A stretch of DNA of 64,000 nucleotides, taken from Calliopum simillimum (taxonomy: Eukaryota; Arthropoda; Insecta; Diptera; Lauxaniidae). The DNA is taken from contig OX638368.1 in assembly GCA_951812925.1 (NCBI GenBank), positions 158,954,492 to 159,018,491 of the forward strand. The letters are read 5' to 3'. Under the pieces are notes generated by a model, which was not told where the DNA came from, searched no databases, and saw only the letters and a program-made list of their open reading frames with translations. Each line of letters starts with the position of its first letter. Within the stretch, counting starts at the first letter, position 1. A program made the position numbers and the translations under genes. This document shows, one piece after another, positions 21,784 to 33,640 of the stretch.

Positions 21784-24767
21784 TGGGCAAATCCGAAAAA
21801 AGGTCAACCAAGAGAAAAATTTTAAAGTTGCCGTAATAGCTCATTTTGCCATTAGGTGAGTGGTATTGCCCACTAAATTACTAAAGGTTTTTAAAATGCT
21901 TTCTTAGGGTGCATTCCCCATTCCGAGTTTCCTAAAAATGGGTGGACCGATTTAGCCGCGGAAACGTATTTTGTCTTTAGGGGCGTCGCACCGGCAGCTA
22001 CATAACAAAAAGTCTTTAATCACGTTGCATTCCAAATTTCATAAAAATCGATCCAGTGGTTGACCTGCAATAGCGTATTTTTACCGTGAGATGCGGTGCC
22101 AAGAAAAAATTTTACTTTTGTGTGCACTGCACTCCTTTACAACCTTTTCCACAAATAAATCAATCGAATATAATGTGTTTAAGTTAGTTGAAAAGGAGCT
22201 GCATCAATTTTCGTTAGTCTATGCATATATATAAAATAAAAATTGTAACGTTCGCAACGTAACGTGCGCAACACACAAAAGTTACATTTTTGTACGAACG
22301 AAGGACTCTTTGATTCCCTCAAAAGCAGTTTCCATAAGCTCAAACATTATTCTTTCTTTGAAGGATTTGGCTTTTTTTGTTTATACTGGAAAATTCGTTA
22401 AAAATTTTGAAAATGTACATTGATCTCCACAACGACTTCTGTTTTTTGTAACGTGCAAACAGCACTTTATGCACAATTATATTGTTACTGATAAAAGCCA
22501 GGAAATGTTTTTAAATGCCTTTTGAAAGTACTCTCAAATGGTAACATACCACTACAGGTAAATTAAAAATTTAACATTCAGAGCGCCTTCAAGATTAAAA
22601 AATATGCGTATGAATGTAACGTTCGCAACGCAGGATAAGCCCATATGTTAAATAAGTGAAATGTTCATGATTGAAGAATTTTATATTATTAAGCTTCTTG
22701 AGATACACATTTCCTTTGAACAAAGAATTATTATAAATTGTGTGGTTTTCGTGTTATTAGCAGTCAAACTTCTCTGCCACGTGACACAAATTTGGAAGTC
22801 ATTTTCGAAAATTCTGCGCTTCTACCCAACCGATCGATCACAAATTTTTATGTGTTAGAAATGAAAGATGAATTAAGAGAACTGCATTCATGATGGTCTT
22901 TTAAGCTTATGTGGAAATGATTTAAGAGCAAAAATATTGTCTCTGCCACGTGACATACCAAATCTGCCACGCTACACCGTCTGAAAATTGTATAAAAAAA
23001 TGAATTCATACCCTTGTGAATGTTCGTAACAACAAATAGAATGAAAAAGAGCATTAAATTATGTATGCCTACTTCGCTAAACCTGCCTTAAGCTTCATTT
23101 TACCCAAGTTTCCCATTAGGTTAGGCGCCAGACGGACTTGAGTATAAAAAATATGGGAACCGGTCCATTTTTTTTAAATCCCCTACCCCCTATCCAGGCC
23201 TACCATGGTTTTCCGTGCTAGTTTCTTATAGCCGTTTATGATGGACTTAGATCTGCTTATTACGAATCTGAGTTTGGTTTTTTTTTATCACGACTGGTTG
23301 CTGAGTTATCCTTGCTTAAAAATGAAAAAATCACTGTTTTGGGTTCTACTTAAAGCAACATTACTAAAGCAGAAAAGGGTATCATTGATTTTTTTTCAAT
23401 GGATTTGGATAACCAACTGTATTCACAAGAAGCCATACTGACGCTATTTTTAGGTTGTATTTCTTTTTTACGAGATATAGGCCATAACGAAAAAGGGTTT
23501 TTTCAATGCCATACAAAGGATTAATGATTTCATGATTTTAGATTTTAGATTTTTATACATATCTCACAAACTATGCGAGCGATTTTGATGAAAATTAATG
23601 GAAGGATGGCGAACTAAATACCATTCGGTGGGTGGAAAAAGGTGAAATTAAATAAGTGCCACGCCCACTTTTTCACTTATTAAGGTTTAGGATCGCATGG
23701 CAGCGGCTCTTTTCTTCTTGTATTACTCAAATGTTACATCTTCTTTGAGCTTTTCGGTGTAGTTTTTATTCATTTCAGCCTTGGTGAGGCGATCCTGTGC
23801 AACAAATTGGTGATTGAAATCAAAAAACAAAATATAAAATTTACTGTGACAAATCTCTGTCACGTTACACATATATTATGGTCTTTTAGAGAAAGAAGGC
23901 TTCTAAAAATTGCTAAAACTTAAGTGTAGTCAAGATATATCCATAGTCCGTTCGTCAGAAATGCAATTGCCGTCAAATTAGATAGCGGTTAAAGTGCCAT
24001 TAAAAACTTTTTCCTTTTTTGTATCTGCCACGTTACCTTTAAATTGCGGCTGTTTTCATTGTCATAAAATCGGCTTACCAAAAGGTTTGTTTTTACATTT
24101 TATTATTTATTTATTCATATAATGGTATAATTTCACATAACTAGCCACAATAAAACACCACGTGAATTGAATTTAGAGGTTCTTACCTTTTTTCCAGAGC
24201 TCTGAATTTTTTATATTTTTTTTTTATATTTTGTTCACTTGGAAAAAACAATGGTAGTGCCATTTTATTCCACATATATAGAAATACCTCCTAACGCTAG
24301 ATAGTACAAAACATGATCTTTCGACACATGCAAAAAAAAATTTAAAAAACTGGAAACAAAACAATTTTTTCCTGGTTTACTTTTTTGTGATTTTGACCAC
24401 ATATACTCTTCGAAACCTCATACAATTAGGTAAAACTATTCCATAAAAAAGTTTTCTGCTAGGGTGACCCAAGAACATTTTATTTTTCTAAAACAAGTCG
24501 GAAAATCAGTTTGAACCCTGTTAATCATCCGGGGGACATTTTAGACTTCCCCCTCAGTAGCAATTTTTTGTCAGTCTAGGCTTTCTATATCACCTCCCAG
24601 GAGCTTCGTAACCTCATGCGATAGTTTACTACTTAACCACAGAGCTTTATGAATTTCGTCAATGAAATGCGCTCTATGATCAAAACTTTGAGCCAATGCA
24701 TTTTGAATCCATTTTGATCAACAAAAAAAAATTTAAAAAAAAATATTCTATTACAATACTGCACAAT
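21784..24767. other. AT-rich stretch with recurring AACGT/GCCACGT motifs
   Basis: No gene is supported. The words AACGTTCGCAACG or GTAACGTGC occur near 22250, 22448 and 22618, and GCCACGTGAC, GCCACGCTAC, GTCACGTTAC or GCCACGTTAC near 22783, 22944, 22968, 23868 and 24029. Spacing among the first five is roughly 160-200 bp, suggesting a much-decayed tandem structure. At 23540-23680 there is TTTTGATGAAAAT with GTGCCACGCCCAC, a pattern shared with the interior of the mini-me-like repeats. Confidence 0.45.
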
Positions 24768-24920
24768 CCCAGTGTGCCAAACGGTTCATATCTCCGCTTT
24801 TTTATCCGTTACGGATCCGTTACTGATCCGTTTGAGGGAGAAATTCCCAAAAAAAAGCGAATCAGTAACGGTTCTGTAAGGGATAAAAAATCGGAAATAT
24901 GAACCGTTTAGCACACTGGG
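24768..24920. mobile_element. 153-bp foldback MITE, CCCAGTGTGC family
   Basis: The element is a compact inverted repeat: CCCAGTGTGCCAAACGGTTC at the left and its near-complement at the right, flanked on both sides by AT. The interior has repeated ATCCGTTACGGATCCGTTAC words. The same ends delimit the 1.1-kb element at 61375-62465, so both belong to one family. Superfamily unknown. Confidence 0.8.
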
Positions 24921-26988
24921 ATAAGATTAAAATCGAAATTTTTTTTTTAACAAAACAGCAATTATTGGTTGAGTAAAACCACCTACACCAATTGTACGAG
25001 TATTCAAAAAGCATAACTTCAGTTGTAAATTCAGTTAATGAAATGGCCGTAGGTGTTTGTCTTGGTTCAATCAAAATAACAACAATGGAAAATAACAACA
25101 ATGCCATAAAACATAAAAATTGAAAGAAAAATATGATGAAAGTGAAAGTTTATTTAATTAATATTTGGGTAAATAAAAGTAAATTTTGTTACACATCAAT
25201 GGGGTATTAATCGTATAATAACCCCCAACAATAACTGAATTCAATCAGTAACAATTTTATACAAAACCAATTCAATTTGAAGGCGTTTTCAATGGAATCA
25301 TATGATATGGCAGTAGATAACTCTTGCATTGGTAGCAACTGTTACAGCAAGATAAATTGAAAACATAATCTCTTGGCTGTATTTTATGAATTTTATTTCG
25401 TATTTATTTTTTTTTTTTTTTTTTTTTTACCGCACTCTCTAATTCTGTCTCTATTTGGATATTTGTGTAGAGATGTTTATTTTCAATTAGAAACCAACTT
25501 CAGTTAGTCAGTCATATCAGTTTGGTTGCTTCATTGTTTGAAACAAAAAATATAAACTGACTACTAGCAATTGCAGTGCAGCAAAGAAGCAAGACTGAAT
25601 CAATTACATATTTTTGAAACACATTCGTTCTTATAATTTTTATTCTAAAAATCAAAAAAAAAAAGTTCGTTTTTGCAAAATAGTCCGATTTTTGGGAATA
25701 TATTGCAGTGAATTTGAACTCATGTTATAGGAAAAAAACTTACTTTTCAAATGCAAAAAAAGATCGCAGTAAAATTTAACCTTTATTGTAAGCTTCAGGG
25801 CCACAAAGAAAAGTAGTACAGTACGGTAAAAGACTTAAAGCAAATATCATGCTACAGAACTGCATTGAAGCGGTTGTGTATTGCAGAATGTACAATCTAC
25901 GTAATCTACGTGTAGCTGTCGCTAGAGCCAGTGAGAAGTCTGCAATGTTGCCAGAAAATGGTATTTTCGCGCCTGCATATTATTGAGTTATAGTTTGATT
26001 ACAGTGCAGGTACGTTTTAAGTGTTGAATAAGATGTGTTTTCTTGACTTGACTTTGCGTAAAGAATACTGTTCATTGTAAACTGAATAATTGTGCAGTAC
26101 TTAATACAAAGACATTCAAATAAATATAAATTGTCTTTGATTTTGATCCAGCGGTCGGGACCTTAAAAAGTGAATATGATAACTTAAAGATTAGATATTG
26201 TTACAGTTAATTCTAAAGTTTTCGAAAATACAGAATACATGCAATATCTAGGAATCAAAAGTATGGTATATGGTTAGGAAAATCAAAACAAATTTTTCGA
26301 ATCAGTCTAAGGCAACATGTAGCAGCATAGTAATTTAGTTGTATGCACACGAGCATGCATGCAATTTGCTTTTATTTTGTATTTTTTGAGTGCGACAAAT
26401 CTATGCAGCTTTGCCGCATTATTTGCATATTTGTATTGGGAATATCAAAAAAAAAAAATATGCAAATCACGTTTTCAATGAAATGGTTTTGTTTTTAACG
26501 CAAACTAGTGAAAATCATATTGGCAGCGAAAGTAAAAACTGTGGAATTTACAGGCTTTCATCTGTTTATTTTTATCAGAAATGCATTTTTATCACAAAAT
26601 ATGCCAATTGACACAAGGAGTTTTAAATTCACTCAATGTTTGTGCTCTTTGTGAAATTCTCCGCATAAAGAACACTTTAACTTGTTATGGTATTTAGACG
26701 ACCTAGTTGTATCAAGAGTAAGTAAAAGTCCCATTGAGTGTTCTCATTTAACTAACACTGTTATTCATATTTATAGCTACATATTTTCATCACATCAGTT
26801 TTCAGCATTCAATGTGATAATTTACGCATGTTTTGCTTTCACTGAAATGTCATATAAGTATGTCCCACGTATAGTTATTGATGGGACATCCGTGTCCCAA
26901 GACATTTTTCTGTCCAAGCCCACCCATTATTTGAGCCATAGTCAACCAATTCACATCAAAAAATATTTTGTATAATAAAAAAAAAAAC
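24921..26988. other. AT-rich spacer
   Basis: No gene is supported. A T tract of about 20 bases lies at 25409-25429. The segment 25900-26000 is less AT-biased than its surroundings but has no recognisable coding or RNA signal. Confidence 0.5.
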
Positions 26989-27630
26989 TAGTAAGGGTGT
27001 AAATTTTGGCCTGGCCAAAAAATAAATACCCTACACTGCAGTATTGTGAAAAGTTTGCTTATATGGGAGGTGCCACGCCCTCTTGTCCGAGTACACCCAG
27101 TTTTTGTTCAGAGCTTGCATTTATAGTTTTTAGTGTCAGAGTGAAATTTAGTTGGATTATCTCAAAAAACTCTTTCAGTATAGCATTTTGAATCTTTTGC
27201 TTATATGGGAGGTGCCACGCCCCCTTGTCTGATTTCACCCAATTTTTGTTGAGAGCTTTCATTTATAATTCTTAGTGTCTGAGTCAAATTTGGTTCGAAT
27301 ATCTCAAAAAACGCCTTTAGTATAGCGTTTTGAAGCTTTTGCTTATATGGGAGGTGCCACGCCCTCTTGTCCGAATTCGCTCAAATTTTTATCAGAGCTT
27401 ACGCTTACAATTCGTAGTACTTATATGTATTGTGGTTGTATTGTCGTGAAAAATACTCCTAAAATTGCATTTTGAATATAATTTTTGTATGGGCGGTAGG
27501 CGTGTCCGTAGACCGATTTTGCTCATTTTCAATCCCCCGAGCTAACTTTGACGACGAAGGCAGCGTACCAAATTTCATTGAATTATCTTGCTCAGTTTTC
27601 CCAAAAAGTGTATTTCAACACACAGCCAGC

Positions 27631-27662
<32 letters not shown>

Positions 27663-27817
27663 CAGCCAGCCAGCCAGACAGACGGACATGGCTATATCGA
27701 CTCAGGAGGTGACGCTGATCAAGAATATATATACTTTTCTATACCTGCCACGCCTCCTTCTCTGCGTTACAAACGGAAGGACAAAGTGAATATACCCTGG
27801 GTGTAGGGTATAAAAAA
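26989..27817 (+). mobile_element. Mini-me/Helentron-like element, copy A
   Basis: It starts TAGTAAGGGTGTAAATTTTG and ends with a hairpin, TATACCCT-GGGTGT-AGGGTATA, followed by an A run. Three internal units of about 140 bp each begin GCTTATATGGGAGGTGCCAC (about 27057, 27199 and 27340). A CCAG microsatellite (about 27625-27678) runs into AGACGGACATGGCTATATCG and AAGAATATATATAC, the conserved core I associate with dipteran mini-me elements. The 3' hairpin and lack of long terminal inverted repeats fit Helentron/DINE-type elements. No replication-helicase protein, so it is non-autonomous. Confidence 0.7.
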
Positions 27818-28777
27818 TCCGTATTGAAAGGGTTAAATTTTGAAAGCTAGGGAAGACCAACAATACTCGACAACAATAAAATTTCAATTTTTTACAACAT
27901 TTTAAGCTAAGTTCATATTTTTGATATTTTCAACATTTTTAACTTTTTTTCGATATTCCAACATTCAGTATCTTTTGACTTCGCAACAAAATTCTACTTT
28001 TCCATCATTTACCGTCTTTTAAAACTTTCCCATCTTTTAGAATTATAGAGTTCTAAAAATTTCTTCTGTTATTTTAGATCAATTTCCAACCGTTTTTAAA
28101 TCAGAAGATTAACGACCCGGTATCCGTTATTAAAATTATTTTTATTATAAAATAGACTTTCTCCTATCAAGGGCTTTAATGACTTATTAAAATTTTGAAC
28201 GATTTTTAGTAAGTACTGTAAGCTCAGTATGATTATAATAATTGTATGTAAAAATAAAACTTGAGAAAAGTTTTCCGAAATTTCCAGCTTGGTTTCGAGT
28301 TGTTCATAAAACTTTTAGATATTCTGACTTTTTCAAGATTTTCGAAGTATTTTTAACTTTTTCAGTGCTTTGCGAATTTAATATATCGAAATTTTTATTT
28401 TTTGATTTTCTAAACGTTTCTTGACATATTTCAACCCTTTCTTTAACATTTTTATAAAACTTTCAAAATTATCGATATTAAAAGTACCTTTTGTAAACAT
28501 TTTTTAACTTCTTATAAAATAATTTGAGTTAATCATTTATTTCACAAGATACTTCGGCTTTTCGATGTTTTATGACTTTTATAACACTTTTGAAAATATC
28601 GAATTTTTCAAACTTTTATTTGTAATTTGTCGTTTTTATCACCATTTTTTAGAGAGTTTCGTTACTTTTCCAAACATATGTGAGACTGGTATCACAAATC
28701 AAAGTTGGTCCGATCCTGACAAAAGTGGTGTCATTCGACGTACCCTAGGAATGGCCATAGAATGGCCATCAGTTTTA
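27818..28777. other. Very AT-rich low-complexity stretch
   Basis: The sequence is dominated by TTTTCGATATTT-like words in irregular repetition, with no gene, clear unit length or boundary. It may be the decayed beginning of the tandem array that follows. Confidence 0.4.
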
Positions 28778-29072
28778 GGGTTGCCACCTAGTTATTTTTC
28801 AAAATATTTTTGAAATCATACCCCTTGCAACAAAATTGAAGTTTTTGGTTCCAGAAACGCTTAGAAAAACTTTTTAAAAATTAAACAACGTTTAGGGCTG
28901 CCACTGGTTTTTTTGTAAGTTTAACTTAAGCCATATATTTAAAAAAAAAGGTTAAAATTATAGACTTAAAACGCTTAGACGAACTTTTTAAAAATCCTGC
29001 ATAAATTTTTTAGGGTTGCCACCTGGTTGTTTTCCAAAAATTTTTACAAATCATATTTTTGATAACTAAACT

Positions 29073-29654
29073 CTTTTTATACCCTACACCCAGGGTATAT
29101 TCACTTTGTCCTTCCGTTTGTAACGCAGAGAAGGAGGCGAGGCAGATATGGAAAAGTATATATATTCTTGATCAGCGTCGATATAGCCATGTCCGTCTGT
29201 TTGGCTGTGTGGCTGGCTGACTGGGAAACCCTGCCTCCGTCATCAAAGTTAGCTCGGGGGATTGCAAATGAGCAAAATCGGTTAACGGACACGCCTACCG
29301 CCCATACAAAAAATATATTCAAAATGCAATTTTAGGAGTATTTTTCACGACAATGCAACCAAAATACACATAAATACTTCAAATTGTAAGCGCAAGCTCT
29401 GAGAAAAAACTGAGCGAACTCAGAAAAGAGGGCGTGCAAGCAAAAGCTTCAAAACGCTATACTGAAAGCGATTTTCGAGATATTCGAACCAAATTTAACT
29501 CGGACACTAAGAACTCTAAATGAAAGCTCTCAACAAAAATTGGGTGAAATCGGACAAGGAGGCGTGGCACCTCGCTTAAAAGCAAAATTTTCAAAATACT
29601 GCAGTGTAGGGTATTTATTTTTTGGTCAGGCCAAAAGTAACACCCTTACTTGTT
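29073..29654 (-). mobile_element. Mini-me/Helentron-like element, copy B
   Basis: This is copy A's family in reverse: the 3' hairpin (TATACCCTACACCCAGGGTATA) is at the left, then GTATATATATTCTTGATCAG, CGATATAGCCATGTCCGTCT, a shortened GGCTG region, and the 5' end ACACCCTTACTTG at the right. It has fewer internal 140-bp units than copy A and a much shorter microsatellite. It is inserted in one unit of the 116-bp tandem array. Confidence 0.75.
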
Positions 29655-30035
29655 TTTATATCAGAAAAGCTCAGATAAACTTTTTAGAAATTGTGCAAAA
29701 ACTGTCAGGATTGCTAACTGTTTTTTTTTTTTGTTGTAAGCTTTGCTTGAACCATATATTTGAACAGAAATGAAATTTTAGTCTTAAAACACTTAGATAA
29801 ACTTTTCAAAAATCTAACACAAATTGCTAGGGTTGCCATCCGCTAATTTTCCAAAATTTTGTCTATATCATACTTTTTGTGACATATGAATTCAAATTTT
29901 TAGTTTCAGAAACACAAAGTTTTGGAAAAAAATCAGGTGGCAACTCCAAGAATTTATGTTGGATTTTTAAAAAGTTGATCTAAATGTTTAAGGACTAAAA
30001 TTTATTTTTTATTTTTTTTTAATAACTACATACAT

Positions 30036-30885
30036 ATATATCGATACCTCCAACATAAAAGTTGATAACTCAAGTTACAAACTTTTGACTGGACAGCGTT
30101 TTTCGAAATCTACACATTTGGTTCCATCTTGTGTCAAATTTTGGTACCTCTATCTTGAAATTTGTAGGCCTGGGAGCTATTTTTGAAGTCACAACCTAAA
30201 TTTATTTTATATGGGTTTTCATACAAAAAAAAAAGTTAAAATACAAAAATGCTCATAACTCAAAACTACGATTTTCGATATACGTCGATACGTCCAACGT
30301 AAAAGTTGGTAACTCGAAAATCATAGTTTTTAATTATGATCATTTTTGTATTGTTTTCGTAAAAACAAGAAAACCAAAAAAACTATTAAATCGTTGTCAC
30401 TATTCCAAATTGATTTGCAGAATATTAACAATTTCAACTTATAGTTTGGATAAAATGAATACTAGAGTTACCAACTAATGTTCTATTTCAGTAATTAAAT
30501 GTTCCATGAGAAAATATGGTAATTTAACTTGCCAACTTCCATTACAAAATGTTTTACGGACAAATCGTTGGTATGTAGGACTTACAAACCTGATTTTAAA
30601 AAAAAAAAAATATTAACTTTGTAAGTTAAGTTACCAACGCAATTTGTAATTTTTATCTCGTGCATAAATTATCAACTTAAGTAGCCAAGTTTTTACATAA
30701 AGACCTCACTAAAATATACTTAGGTTGCAACTTCAAAAATTGCTCCAAGCCTTTCAAGTATCAAGCCAGTGGTACCAAATTTTCACACAAGATGGAGTCT
30801 AATGCGCAGATTTCGAAAATCATTGTACCGTAAAAAGTTGGTAACTTGAGTTAACAACTTTTACGTTGGATGTATCGATATAGTT
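30036..30885. mobile_element. Foldback element inserted in the tandem array
   Basis: The inverted arms begin ATATCGATACCTCCAACATA at the left and, in complement, ATATCGATACATCCAACGTA at the right, and extend for about 200 bp through TCAAGTTACAAACTTTT and CATCTTGTGTCAAATTTTGG. A third copy of the terminal motif (CGATACGTCCAACGTAAAAG) lies inside near 30285. No ORF and no clear target duplication. Confidence 0.75.
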
Positions 30886-30935
30886 TAAGCAAAACTAACA
30901 AAAAAGCCAGATGGCAATTTTAAAACGAAAGCAAG

Positions 30936-32917
30936 GTGCTTACATGGAATATGTGAATACCCTTAATAATATTCTTCGACATATTATGTACTTTTAAACA
31001 TTTTTCCATTTTTCCATTATGAAATTTACATACTTAGTTGGCCTCTTTCGATTTTATTCAACATTCTTTCTTTCATTAAACTTAAAGGTATTTCATACTT
31101 TTTCGATACCATGCGATCATTATTATGGACTTTTTCGATAACTTTCGACTCGAAAATGTGCTGTAATCACTGCTTATCAATGCTTAAAGATAGGAGTAGT
31201 GAAAGCGAACTTTTGCTGTACGGAATACTAGACACTGCAGTATTATTCTAACCTAAGCGCTTTTCTAGCCATTCAAAAAACAAGTTTTTGAGGATAACAT
31301 TCTGCAATGACTTCTACTATTACATTTAATTTCCAGTCAACAATCATCTTAGAAATAATCAATGCACATAAAACTGAAAAACACATGAGCTGACAATCGA
31401 ACAAGTCTTTCAATTCGCATTAAAAATTCAAACAGTGTTGCCAATTTTCGTCACGCACGTGCTTCACACAACATTATATTGCGTCTGCACAATAGAAAAA
31501 ATGCAATTCTCTACACATTGGCTGCTGCAATTCGCAGTAAAAGTAAAAATAAAAATAAAATTGAAAATTAAAAACCATTCTTCTTTTGATTTCAAAATAC
31601 TGCGGGCGGATATGGAGGGAGTATGTGCACATAACGCATTTGTAGCACATCTACACCTTTGCGTCAACACATAAATATTTATTAATATGGCAAAAGTATG
31701 CAGCATAATAAAACCATTTTGCATTTAAATGAGGCACAAAAAAAAAACTACAAAAGGAAAAACTTTACCGTACCGGCAATGAATTGCAGCAATTGCAGCA
31801 ACTCATGTGTTGTGCACGCTGCAGGGGTGTGACGGCAACATTGGTCATAAACAGTATAATAAAATTGGTATGACGCAGCGCGGCATAATGAAAAGGAGGG
31901 TGTGGGGGAGCTAAAATGGCAGCATAATGCATAAAGATTTTGAGCTAGATTTTTTTTTTTTTTGCGTACGCCCCACAATGCAATGGTTTTAAATCGTCAT
32001 TAAATAGGGTATAAGAAGTAGAGTAACAGCATTTGTTGCAACACTAATTAGTGGAAAGTAAGAAAAAAAAAAACAGCAATAAGATTATGGCAAGGCTATA
32101 AAAACGGATTATGGTAATGTTGGCTAAGTAAATTGGAAAATAATAGCGTAAACATGCTTTGTAATTATACAAGCCAGTAATGGGCGTATTAAAATAATGT
32201 AAAACAATTAATTGCAGAGGAAGTATTCAGTTTTCTTACTGGGTTGTTTTTACCGCTTGAAAGCGAGAGCTCGAATCAATTGTATTGAAAGTTAGATTAA
32301 ATGAAGTGAAAGTTCTTTAAGATTGCATCAATGTATCAATTTTTCAAACAATAGAAAATTAGCAACGGAAAGTGCAGTTGAGATTTTGTTTTTTTATTTT
32401 GTCTCTCAGAAATCATTGGAGATAATTTGCACCCTGTTTAATAAATAAGCGCAGCACAAAAACATAATTAACGTTGTTACTGACAATCATATCGTCGCCA
32501 TACAAGTGAAAAGCACTAAGTCAGTCTAATTTTAAGTTATTTGGTATTGCTGGTCTGTCAATTGTGTTGAGCCAATTTTGGCTTGCCTACAACAACCATA
32601 AAATTTTAATAACTTACAAACTTCTCAGAACTACAACATTCACAAAAATTGTTTTTGTTGTGTTTGGTTTCTATTAAAATATTTAAAGCATTCCTTAAAA
32701 TGTGTAAATGCCTCGAAAACCTCGTAAACTCTTAAAACTGTCAAAATTCGTATCGATTTTGAACAACTATTTGACAAAGAACAATTTTCTACAACATCTT
32801 ATTTCATTATATCTTGGTCTTATGGGTTTTTTGACCCACCTTAGGAAAAACTGAGTTATAATGGGCTAAAGTATTCTACAAAAATATTAAGTGTAAAATG
32901 TCATTAGGAGTCACCAA
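30936..32917. other. AT-rich spacer without recognisable genes
   Basis: No gene or transposon is supported. The part at 31420-31980 is less AT-rich, with words such as GTTGCCAATTTTCGTCACGC and a TGCAGCAATTGCAGCAACTC run, but has no coding signal. Confidence 0.5.
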
Positions 32918-33233
32918 TAGTGATGAGCAAAATTAGTCATGGTCTTGAGTCTTGTTCTTAGTAGTTTTTCGCGACCAAGACCAAGACGCTGACATCTTTG
33001 CAAGACCAAGACTTCTATGGACTTGGTCTTGATCTAGGTCAGGATAATAGTCAAAACAAAGACTGCTTTTCAGTCATGGAAATTTATAATTAATAGGTGT
33101 TTCACGCCCGTTTCGAGCCCAAGACCGAGACCAAGACTTACCTAATGACCAAGATCGAGACCAATACTAAATGTGCAAGATCACGACCAAGACCAAGACT
33201 GCTAAGATCTTGGTCTTGGTTTGGTCATCACTA
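32918..33233. mobile_element. hAT-like MITE, TAGTGATGAGC family, copy 1
   Basis: The ends are TAGTGATGAGC and its near-complement, flanked by GTCACCAA and GTCACCAC (32910-32917 and 33234-33241, 7 of 8 bases equal). An 8-bp duplication and TAG...CTA ends are typical of hAT transposons. The interior is made of short repeats of the word CCAAGA in both orientations, so it folds on itself. No transposase. The same family is at 53744-54187. Confidence 0.8.
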
Positions 33234-33404
33234 GTCACCACAAGCGGGAAATGCTCAAAAATTTAAAAAAATGCGACATTAAATGATTTTTAAAGCGCCA
33301 TCTGGTGAAATACTATTTTTTTATTTTTAACACTTTAACAAAATCAACTTCTAACATCCAAGCTAACAAGATCATAATAATTTTAGCACTGTGATTACAC
33401 TGTT

Positions 33405-33640
33405 CAACACAAAAACAAAATACATGAGAAAATTCAAAAAATTCGTAAAGTCGACGTTAAAAAATTACCCGTGTCCCGTGGTTTTTTTGTTTTTTCATGT
33501 ACAGTGGATAAAAAAACTTCAAAAATCGATTAAAAAAAAATGTGACGTGCTGGAGGAAAACCACGAGAAATGGGTATTTTTTCTCACGTCTACTTTAAGA
33601 ATTTTTTGAATTTTCTAATGTGTTTTAAAAAAAAGTTCGA
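33405..33640. repeat. Short inverted repeat (hairpin)
   Basis: The left arm at about 33427-33490 (GAAAATTCAAAAAATTCGTA through ACCCGTGTCCCGTGG) is the inverse of about 33555-33618, with a spacer of about 65 bp. Probably the relic of a foldback element. Confidence 0.65.

Larger units (their letters stand above)
28778..30935. repeat. Two-monomer tandem array with an orientation flip
   Basis: Units of about 116 bp start with GGGTTGCCACC-like words at 28778, 28894, 29010, about 29709 and 29829. Units 1, 3 and 5 share one version and units 2 and 4 another (with TTTAACTTAAGCCATATATT), giving a higher-order repeat of about 232 bp. After about 29920 the same units read on the opposite strand (GGTGGCAACTCC near 29937, GCCAGATGGCAA near 30925). 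A mini-me-like element (29073-29654) splits unit 3, and a foldback (30036-30885) splits the inverted even unit; with each removed, the unit closes up. Confidence 0.75.

Noticed and set aside
27057..27400. CRISPR-like array of ~140-bp repeats
   Set aside because: The units are contiguous, diverged and part of a mini-me-like element; the genome is eukaryotic.
27472..27806. Open frames rich in Gln-Pro-Ala-Ser (also at 55814-56167)
   Set aside because: They read through the CCAG microsatellite of the mini-me-like repeats and have no independent support.
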